A stretch of 64,000 nucleotides of DNA. Source: Hordeum vulgare subsp. vulgare. Lineage: Eukaryota > Streptophyta > Magnoliopsida > Poales > Poaceae. The notes under the pieces were generated by a model. It ran no database searches. It worked only from the letters and a program-made list of their open reading frames with translations, and was not told where the DNA came from. The translations under genes were made by a program, and so were the position numbers. Shown piece by piece: positions 55,902-64,000 of the stretch. The stretch lies in the NCBI RefSeq assembly GCF_904849725.1, contig NC_058522.1, positions 228,879,084 to 228,943,083 of the forward strand, given 5' to 3'. How positions within the stretch are numbered: the first letter of the stretch is position 1; every line of letters starts with the position of its first letter.

Positions 55902-57421
55902 TGATGACCCACAATTATAGGGGATCTATCATAGTCCTTTCAATAAGTAAGAGTGTCGAACCCAACGAGGAGCACAAGGATCTGACAAGTGGTTTTCAGC
56001 AAGGTAATATCTGCAAGCACTGAAATTATCGGTAACAAGTAGTTGTGTGGCAAGATGATTCGTAGCAAGTAGCAAGTAACAAAAGTAGAAACGGTGCAAC
56101 AAAGTGGCCCAATCCCTTTTGTAGCAAGGGACAAGCCTGGACAAAGTCTTATAGGAGGAAAAACGCTCCCGAAGACACATGGGAAATTCTGTCAAGCTAG
56201 TTTTCATCATGTTCATATGATTCGCGTTCGTTACTTTGATAGTTTGATATGTGGGTGGACCGGCGCTTGGGTACTACCCTTACTTGGACAAGCATCCCAC
56301 TTATGATTAAACCCTCTTGCAAGCATTCGCAACTACGAAACAAGAATTAAGACAAAGTCTAACCATAGCATTAAACTAGTGGATCCAAATCAGCCCCTTA
56401 CGAAGCAACGCATAAACTAGGGTTTAAGCTTCTGTCACTCTAGCAATGCATCATCTACTTACTACTTCCCAATGCCTTCCTCTAGGCCCAAATAATGGTG
56501 AAGTGTTATGTAGTCGATGTTCACATAAAACCACTAGAGGAAAAACAACATACAACATATCAAATTACCGAACGAATACCAAATTCACATGACTACTTAT
56601 AGCAAGACTTATCCCATGTCCTCAGGAACAAAAGTAACTACTCACAAAGCATAATCATATTCATGACTAGAGAGGTAATGAGTAGCATCAAAGATCTGAA
56701 CATAAACTCTTCCACCAAGCAATCCAACTAGCATCAACTACAAAGAGTAATTAACACTGCTAGCAACCTTACAAGTACCAATCGGAGTCGCGAGACGGAG
56801 ATTGGTTACAAGTGATGAACTAGGGTTTGGAGATGAGATGGTGCTGATGAAGATGTTGATGGTGATGAGTCCCCTACGATGAGACGGGTGTTGGTGATGA
56901 CGATGGCGACAATTTCCCCCTCTGGGAGGGAAGTTCCCCGGTAGGATCGTCCTGCTAGAGCTCTAGATTGGTTCTGCTCAAGTTCTGCCTCGTGGCGGCG
57001 GCGAATCCTCCGAAAAGCCTCCTCCTGATTTTTTTCTAGACCGAAACCCTTCTTGTAGCAAAAGAGGGGGGCCAGTGGGCCAGTAGGGAGCCCACAAGCC
57101 CCCTAGGCGCGGCCAGGGGGTGGCCGAGCCTAGCAGGCTTGTGGCCACCTGCTCGCGCCCTTCTGGCACTTCTTCGGCCCAGTATTTTTATAAATCCAAA
57201 AAAATCCACGTTGATTTTCACGGCTTTTGGAGTTGCGCAGAATTGGCATCTCAAACTTGCTCCTTCTTCAGCCCAGAATTCCAGCTGCCGGCATTCTCCC
57301 TCTTCATGTAAACCTTGCAAAATAAGAGAGAAAAGGTATAAGTATTGTACCGTGAAGTGAAATAATAGCCCAAGAAGCGATAAATATCAACATGAAAGCA
57401 TGATGCAAAATGGACGTATCA
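55902..57421 (-). repeat. 5' LTR of element G
   Basis: 1520 bases, TGATGACCCACAATT to AAAATGGACGTATCA. It is the full-length reference for fragment B at 22531-23794. Short frames inside are not genes. Confidence 0.88.
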
Positions 57422-57990
57422 CTAACCAACTAGGAATCACCAATCGATGTGAAGGAAGCGAGGAGCTTCCTCGGACTCGCGGGATATTACCGCAAGTTCG
57501 TAGAAGGACTCTCCCGCATCGCTCAACCTATGACTCGGTTGTTGAAGAAAGGCAAGAAGTTCGAGTGGACGCCGAGTGTGAAGCAAGCTTCCAAGAATTG
57601 AAGAAGAGATTAACTACCGCACCGGTATTGGCCACTCCAGATATCAGCAAGGAGTTTGTTATATATTGTGAAGCCTCCAGGACCGGGCTCGGTGGGGTTA
57701 TAAGGCAGGATGGAAGAGTTGTGGCATATCTGTCACGGCAACTGCGCCCGCATGAGGAGAACTATGACACCCATGATCTCGAATTGGCAGCAGTAGTGCA
57801 TGCCGTGAAGACATGGTGACATTACCTTCTGGGGAAGCGATGTGAAATATACACTGACCACGAAAGTCTGAAGTATATCTTCACCCAAAGGGAATTGAAG
57901 GCAATGGAGATGGTTGGAGTTAATCAAATACTACGACCTCAGCATTGAATATCATCCCAGTAAGGCCAATGTAGTGGCTGATGCCTTAAG
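57422..57990 (+). pseudogene. pol: RT end and RNase H of element H
   Basis: Reads [20 protein letters not shown], a one-base frame slip near 57571, then [50 protein letters not shown] and [15 protein letters not shown]. Stops: TAG at 57431-57433 (TGG to TAG likely) and TGA at 57817-57819 (CGA to TGA likely). After the TGA come [13 protein letters not shown], a small deletion near 57905, and [16 protein letters not shown]. At the RNase H active site Glu replaces Asp (YCEAS). Clearly dead. Confidence 0.85.
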
Positions 57991-58290
57991 CTGGAAGGCC
58001 AGCACCTTGAACGTCATGCTCAAGGAAAGGCAACCTGCCATGTATGAAGAATTGGAGAATTTTGGGTTGGAAGTAGTAGAATCGGGATTCCTGGCTAACC
58101 TCGAAGTCAAACCAGCGCTGGAGGATGACATCAAGGAGGCCGAGAAGGGCCATAAGAGCATTGAAGGCATCAAGAAGAAGATTCAAGAAGGCAACGCCTC
58201 AGAATTCTTGGTGGATGAACAAGGAGTAGTGTGGTTTGGGAAATGTGTATGCGTCCCAACAAGGCTGAACTCAAGGACTTGATCCTACAG
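57991..58290 (+). pseudogene. pol: RNase H-integrase linker of element H
   Basis: An open, charged stretch ([18 protein letters not shown] and a Glu/Lys-rich helix) links the two enzymes. A frameshift near 58250 precedes the zinc-binding domain. Confidence 0.6.
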
Positions 58291-59060
58291 GAAAGCACAT
58301 GATACACCCTAATCTATTCACCCCGGTGGTACCAAAATGTATCAAGATCTCCGAGAAAGATTCTGGTGGCATGGCATGAAGAGGGAGATAGCATCTTATG
58401 TTGCCAAGTGCGACATATGCCAGCGAGTCAAGGCTGAGCATCAGCGACCCGCTGGATTGCTACATCCACTTCAAGTGCCAGAATGGAAGTGGGATAAAGT
58501 CGGCATGGATTTCATCACTGGATTGCCCAGGTCCAGCAAAGGGCACAACTCCATATGGGTCATTCTCGATCACCTGACTAAGGTGGCCCATTTCATTCCA
58601 GCCAACACTACATACGATGGAAACCAATTGGCCAGTCTGTATATCCATCGTATCGTGAGCCTTCACGGAGTTCCCAAAGAGATTGTATCTGACCGGGGCA
58701 CGCAGTTCACCTCAAGATTTTGGAAGAGGTTCCAAGAAGCCCTCGGTACCAAGCTCTCTTTCAGCACCTCTTTTCTCGCGCAAACGGGCGAACAAACGGA
58801 AAGAGTGAATGAGATACTCGAAGATATGCTTCGTGCTTGTGTCTTGGCACATGGTGCCAAATGGGCAGACTGTCTGACGTTCGATGAGTTCTCATACAAC
58901 AACAGCTACCACTCCAGTCTCCAAATGGCCCCATTTGAAGTGTTGTACGGACGAAAGTGTCCCCCCCCCCCCCCGCTCAATTGGTCCGAAACCGGAGAAG
59001 GGCTGATTTTCGGGCCAGAAGTTTTGCGCAAGGCAGAAGAGAAGGTGCAACTTGTCTGAG
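58291..59060 (+). pseudogene. pol: Integrase core of element H
   Basis: The HHCC zinc domain is present: H in AHDTP, H in SIHPGGTKMYQDL, then CDIC. A TAA at 58310-58312 interrupts it. The core has all three catalytic residues: Asp in KVGMDFITGLP, Asp in EIVSDRGTQFTSRF, Glu in NEILEDMLRAC. The segment before the Glu reads AQTGEQTERVN, slightly altered. A run of 14 C at 58961-58974 lies at the GRKCP block and lengthens it. A stop near 59057 ends the frame. Confidence 0.88.
58961..58974. repeat. Run of 14 C inside the integrase frame
   Basis: Homopolymer in the coding sequence just after GRKC. Either slippage during evolution or an assembly length error. Confidence 0.8.
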
Positions 59061-59567
59061 AGACTCTAAAGGCATCCTAATCGCGTCAAAAGAGCTATGT
59101 GGATTCTCGCCGCGGGGATGTGGAGTTCATTCCCGGAGACCATGTGTACCTCCGAGTCACACCTCTCAAGGGAACCAAGCGTTTACATGTTAAAGGGAAA
59201 CTCGCTCCAAGGTTCATTGGACATTTAAAATCACTGCAAGGCGTGGAGAAGTTGCCTATCAGTTAGAGCTACCTACGGAACTTTCGGGTGTGCACAACGT
59301 CTTTCACGTGTCACAACTCCGGAAGTGTCTTCAATCGCCAAACCATTCCGATCCTTACAAGGACATTGACCACCAGGCCATTGACCTTCAGCCGGACCTC
59401 ACCTACCACGAGAAGCCGATCCGCATTCTGGATGAAGCTGAGTGTTGCACCAGAAGCCGCACCATCAAGTATTTAAGGTTTAGTGGAGCAATCACACCGA
59501 AGCCGAAGCAATATGGGAGCGTGAAGACTATCTCCGATCCGAGTTTCCGGACCTTTTTAGCACCTAG
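59061..59567 (+). pseudogene. pol: Integrase C-terminus and chromodomain-like tail of element H
   Basis: Pieces in three frames: SRQKSYVDSRRGDVEF, GDHVYLRVTPLKGTKRLHVKGKLAPRFIG (the GPF/Y-type SH3 fold), then HNVFHVSQLRKCL, IRILDEAECCTRSRTIKYL and, after a slip near 59485, WSNHTEAEAIWERE with a final TAG at 59565-59567. The last part has the aromatic and acidic pattern of chromodomain tails that bind modified histones and guide insertion into heterochromatin. Confidence 0.75.
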
Positions 59568-59594
59568 CTTAGGATTCTCGGGGACGAGATTCTT

Positions 59595-59610
59595 GTAAGG
59601 GGGATAGGTC
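59595..59610 (+). promoter_or_regulatory. Polypurine tract of element H
   Basis: GTAAGGGGGATAGGTC directly before the LTR start TGTCACACCCC. Confidence 0.85.
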
Positions 59611-62600
59611 TGTCACACCCCGTTTTTGCTACCACTTTCTTTGTAATGCAAAAATCTAAGCTTGTTAAAACTTTTTTCAAATTAATATTGTGAGTGCCAT
59701 GTTTGTCATTGAATGATTTGTGTGATGATCATGTGATGATAAAACCCCATTTCACAATATTGAATTATTTTCAAAACCTTGTTCTTGTTTCTAATCCTGG
59801 TAAAACCCTACCTTGAGTTGCACTACTTGCCCTTGATGGCAAGGTTGGTCTCTACCCAAAGTTGGTGATCTGATTTTAGGGTATTTTAGTATTCAAAACC
59901 ACAAAAATAATTATTTTTATAATTGTTTTCTTAATTTATTTGCAAGTCCATTCTCAGGCCAGAATTGGTATTCCTAAATGGAAAAATACTTTTCTGCCTT
60001 AGAAAAATCTGATTAAATTTGGAGATGATGAGAAGGACATATATTTTCCATGCATAGGATTTTAAACCCCTATTATTATTATAATTAAATGAGTAAATCC
60101 TTGAAAACCATTTTTGTCTGTTCTGACCTTGTGAAATATTTCCAAAGGAAATATTCTCAATAAAATCCTAGAAAATTCATGTGGTATCCCTAAGCCATAT
60201 TTGGTGTCCACATAAATTTCAGCTTAATCCAAGGTGATTAATGACCCCAAAAACCTTAAAACCCCTTCTGTCCAGATTGAAGTTAGAACAACTCTACATA
60301 GCAAAGTTTGTCCAATGATGCTGAAACTTTGCAGAAGTGCCTAACACCTCAAATGAGGGTTCCACACCAAAAATGGGATTTGTGGGACTTAGTTTGCCCA
60401 CACTCTCTTTGGAAGGGACAGATCTGGTCATCTAGAGGTGTTTTCAAGTTTACAAAGCTAAACTTGTCCAAAGGAGCTCAAACTTGGTGAAACCCCATGT
60501 TTTAGCACCAAACCAAACCTGTTAAGTTGCAGCACCATTGGTGGGGTGCAACCCCCTCAAACCACTGTCGAGCACCTTTTGACAGATGGGAAAAAGCCAT
60601 CTTAGCCACAGCTGAACCCAACCCCTTTGCTCCAAACTCATAGATTAGGTGGCCAGTATCTATATCTAACCCCAGTAAACTGGCCCCTCACTAGTTCAAA
60701 GTGGAAAGGCCAAAAACCCCAATTTAAGCTTCAGTTCATGGCTGACAGCACCAGTATTTCTTGTCTCCCTTGACCAGCCAAAGCTCCCACGAGACCTAAA
60801 CGGCTAGCCACACTCCCAGCCAGTGCTAGGACATGCTAGCCACGTGCAAAGTGCCTCAGAGTGCACCAGCATGCCGTGGCATGCCTAAACTGCGCTTTGG
60901 GTGCGCTATAGGAAGCCGCCGAGGTGGGGGCGACGCTCTCGGCCAGTTCCAGCCTCCCCCGAGGTGTCCAACCCCTTCCCCGACAACCCCTCTGGGTCGA
61001 GCAACCCTCAGGGCCCCTCCTCCCCCGCGCTAGAGCTCGTGCGACGCGTGCCCGCGTGCACCAGAACCGTCCAAGGTTGCGCGGCCACGGAAGCTTGATT
61101 CCCCCCTCTCTCCCTCTGCAGCAGATGGTTCTGGCAGTCCAAAACCATGTCCTGAGACGGTTGTTTCGACCCCAGCCCCTCTCTGCACCGCCATGCGCGC
61201 CATGGTGAGTCACCGGCGCTCCCGAATTGACTCACCATCGCAGGCCTATTTATAGCCCTTCCCCTCCCTCCTGCACCCCTCAGATAGCCTCACCTCGACC
61301 ACTAGCACCTCCCTAGCCACCCAGCAAGCTAGCAGATCCCCGGCGCTCGAGATCGACCGAGGCCCTCCGCCTCGGAGCTCCGGTGGATATCCGGCTACAC
61401 GACGGCTCCTGCGCCCCTCGACCCACCAAACTGATCCCCTCAACCCAGGAAGCTTTCCCCCAACTCGCCCGAGCATTTCCGTGCCCCTAGCTACCTCCTC
61501 GACCACCTCCCGAAACTCCTCGACCGTGGCCTTCTCGTCGCCGGCGAACCCCTGCCTCTTCGACGTTGTTCCAACCACCAGCAGGTAGGCGACATCATGG
61601 CGAACCCATTGATGTCCTTGTTCGGGCTTGAGAATATCGGCAGCCTCGCCTGCGTGCTCCTCCTCCTCTCTGGCTAGAGGTAGGAGACGACCCCGACAGG
61701 TGTGTCGCACCTGCCGGTGGCCCAGCCTCCTCCCCGCGCTGCCCGCAGCCACTGAACACAGGGCGCACATGTCATGTTCAAACCTGACGGCGCGTGCGCT
61801 TGGGCAGGCTGTCAGCTGGCAATGGGCCAGCCCAGTTCCAGGCCGAGCCAGGCCAGGCTTAGCCCATTTTTTCTTTATTTTTAAAACCTGATTTCAATGA
61901 TTTTATAAAAATATTTAACCAGTGTAAAAATATATATTTTCCACTGTTATTCTTCGAAAAATGTGTAGTGTTTAATGAGATGAATGGTTGAATTTTTCAA
62001 ACAACTATTCTGTTTGCAATATTAAAAAAGAACAAATTGGAATAATTTTTCTTCCGTTTGGTTAATTTTAAAAATGTTCCTTCATGAAAAATTGAGACAA
62101 ATATTTTTCAAAAAGATAACTCAGATTTATCAGTAATAAAGGACATTTTTAAAATAACTTTGTGATATGTTTCTGAGTGATCTATTTCTTATTTATTCTT
62201 TTATCGACCATAGAAAATCCGTGTGAAGAGGGAATCAGAGCGGAAGACCTTGAAAACCCAGATACCTAGCTGACCAAGGCAAGCAGCCCTTTGATCATGA
62301 ATGACCATAGGTTATATTGCATGAATCATTTGATGTGATGTTACCAATGGCTCCTCCAGAGCACATGCATTGAGTTTGATCCTACCCCTTTTGAGGATCA
62401 TGCTAGTATTATGTTGAAAAGTAATATTAGAATAGTATTAGCATGAGCATGTTTATGACATAAATCAAAGATTTATGAAAACCTCGTCGGGTGCCACTAA
62501 TGCCCAAGGGTGATGATGAGTTAGGTGGCCACTTTTGGTGAAGTGGTGCACCGGGTATTTTGAGTGAGTATGGTTTAGATTTATGATGTGTCGACCGTCC

Positions 62601-63645
62601 CAACCTTACCAGTACGACCACGTTACCCCTTACGGGACGGGGCTATGTTGATTACTCTAGTCGGTGCTAGGAAAGAGCCACATTACTAGTGGCGGGAGTG
62701 ATGTGTGGTCACTCTCGTGATGGGGTCGTGCCAGGTAGGACGACTATGCCATTTTTATGAGTTCCAGGCACACCGTTGGTCCCCACATGGTTGATACTGT
62801 CCAGAGTCGGTGCTCGTAAGACATACAACATTTGGGTTGGGTACCAATCGAGTGGACCTCTTTGTTTAGTATCGTCAGGGGAAAGGCATTGATCGGGTAC
62901 TTACCTCGGGTATGATATATACCGTGAGTCATGGATGACACGGAAGTTTCCCAGATCTTGTGGGTCCAGCGTACAACCTCTGCAGAGTGTAAAACTATTC
63001 GAATAGACGTGTCCACGGTCAAGGACAGTTCGGTGGTGCTGCTTAAACTACGTCTAGTTGTTTCCGCATAAACCAAAATGTGTGAGTGATAAAAAGGTGT
63101 TGTTATGGAAGTAATGATATGACCAGGTTTGGTGACTTGGCATATAGGGTGAGCCCGGGTGGCTCGGCCGTCGACAGATATATTGATATCTGTAACCTAT
63201 TCTTCAAAAGTAATTCTTTAACTTGATGCATATTCATGACCAATCCACCATGATGGGTTCCACCAAAGATGCATATTATTGTTATCCTTCACTTTCATTG
63301 TATATGTCATGGGCTGTTTGCGAGTACATTCAAAGTACTCATTGGCTTGCCACTGGTTATGTTATTGACCAGACATGGAAGGACAAGAGTTTGGAGATGA
63401 GTACGTCTTTGGAGACGCCCCTGCGAACTAGGACGCTTCCGAGTCAGAATGCCTGCCGGTGTAGCCTTGATGGCATTGGCCTTAGGCCTAACCATGTGAA
63501 CTTGACCATTCGGTCATGTAATAATTTGGTACTTGGATGTAAGACTCCTTTTATTTCAGTATATGTGTGTTCGGTGAGCATTGATCTCTGGGATCATTGA
63601 GCACGATCATTCGGCGATCTCGACTTGTAAGTCTGGGTCCCCACA
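59611..63645 (+). repeat. 3' LTR of element H, 4035 bp
   Basis: Starts TGTCACACCCCG and ends GGGTCCCCACA, followed by a coding piece of another element, which fixes the right edge. AT-rich first 1.2 kb, then a GC-rich block (60800-61780) around the promoter, then a long non-coding R-U5. Frames such as 60836-61213, 61246-61770 and 62744-63076 have no domain and I leave them out. Confidence 0.75.
61247..61255 (+). promoter_or_regulatory. TATA box of the element H LTR
   Basis: GGCCTATTTATAGCCC on the plus strand, followed by a C-rich leader. Agrees with the plus orientation of pol. Confidence 0.7.
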
Positions 63646-64000
63646 ATGGCAGTGGTCCACCATGGCTACAATGTGCTCAAGATGCCGGGGAGCGGCGGTG
63701 TCATCACCATTCCTTGTCACGAGAAGGATGTCGTTTGGGCACTTGAGCGAGCATACCGCGCGGCGATGGTAGAACACTTAGACGATGAAGATGACGAGCT
63801 GCCTCGCGAAGACCCGCGCAAGAAGAAGAAGGAGCTCCTCCCCATGGAGTGCCCCGGGGCTTCGGGATCTGTGCCCGGGAGTTGAGCCCTGCGCCCCATC
63901 GCATAGGGATGCGCGCTCGGCGCCCATCTTGGGTCGGAACTGGGGGCTCCCATCGGAGAGGCCCCTAGCTTGATCAGTGAGGCGAAGGTGGCGTTCGAGC
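63646..64000 (+). pseudogene. pol: Protease-region fragment of another Gypsy element
   Basis: An 80-codon frame opens right at the LTR edge: MAVVHHGYNVLKMPGSGGVITI, HEKDVVWALERAYRAAMVEH, then an acidic and a Lys-rich run (DDEDDELP, KKKKELL) and a TGA at 63883-63885. The YNVLKMPG-GVITI block resembles the end of Gypsy protease just before RT (compare YLKLKMP in element A). The ATG at the edge is probably internal to a larger gene that element H entered; ATGGC may be its target duplication. After the stop the frame continues in pieces to the window end. Confidence 0.5.

Larger units (their letters stand above)
52869..57421 (-). mobile_element. Element G: 5' half of an Athila-like Gypsy element
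   Basis: 5' LTR (57421-55902), primer site, gag, protease and RT on the minus strand, ending inside the RT/RNase H linker at about 52869. The LTR is the same family as fragment B (22531-23794). RNase H, integrase and 3' LTR are missing. It lies in the RT of chromovirus H. Confidence 0.85.
57422..63645 (+). mobile_element. Element H: 3' half of a chromovirus (Tekay/Del-like Gypsy)
   Basis: The only plus-strand pol in the window. It begins in RT at the element G insertion and runs through RNase H, integrase, a chromodomain-like C-terminus, polypurine tract and a 4035-base 3' LTR. The 5' part is absent. Integrase with a chromodomain-type tail and the AEFSYNNSY-like core place it with chromoviruses. 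Confidence 0.85.

Noticed and set aside
57400..57430. ORF start at 57400 taken as the beginning of a gene
   Set aside because: It begins in the LTR of element G and runs by chance into the pol of element H.
60836..61891. Several overlapping GC-rich ORFs (125, 174, 94 codons) in the element H LTR
   Set aside because: They overlap on both strands around a TATA box, with no domains; typical chance frames of a GC-rich LTR leader.

Overview
The window is intergenic DNA from a large grass genome, most probably a Triticeae species (wheat, barley, rye or Aegilops type). I see no host gene. Nearly all of the 64 kb is LTR retrotransposons inserted into one another. The grass assignment rests on element types: a ~14.4 kb Sirevirus of Maximus type, an 11.4 kb LARD-like element with very long LTRs, Tat-lineage Gypsy elements with an extra RNase H and an antisense ORF, Athila-like Gypsy elements with a TGGCGCCGTTGCCGGGG-type primer site, and a chromovirus with a ~4 kb LTR. 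Family names are from recognition, not a search.

Layout. (1) 1-22530 is the 5' part of a minus-strand Tat element (A). Its own 3' LTR lies left of the window. Its gag is split at the ATGCT target by an almost complete minus-strand Sirevirus at 6047-20430. (2) 22531-23794 is a 5'-truncated LTR (B) that A appears to have entered. (3) 23795-46333 is the remains of an older minus-strand Tat element (C): antisense-ORF pieces at 23795-24251 and 45245-45386, and the pol C-terminus at 46152-46333. The antisense ORF is interrupted at GTATA by a gag-protease-only Gypsy element (E, 24252-45239). Element E carries a LARD (24917-36294) in its left LTR and a solo LTR (42137-43651) in its primer binding site. 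(4) 46334-48478 is the 3' end of a further minus-strand element (F). (5) 48479-52868 is the 3' half of a Tat element (D), joined within RT to the 5' half of an Athila-like element (G, 52869-57421). (6) 57422-63645 is the 3' half of a plus-strand chromovirus (H), and 63646-64000 is a protease piece of yet another Gypsy element.

Insertion order can be read from the nesting and by eye from LTR divergence. Element E LTRs differ by roughly a tenth, the LARD LTRs by slightly less, and the Sirevirus LTRs by roughly a twentieth. Almost every coding region is broken by stops or frameshifts. Several stops look like C-to-T changes, as expected for methylated DNA.

The most interesting candidates are: a promoter-like, GC-rich leader with splice-donor-like sites just upstream of the Sirevirus third ORF; an open 4 x 55-residue tandem repeat beside the antisense ORF of element A; a 211-codon ORF with a good start context in the LARD leader, open in both LTRs; and the colinear Athila-like/Tat junction. 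ORF boundaries below are approximate wherever frames are broken.
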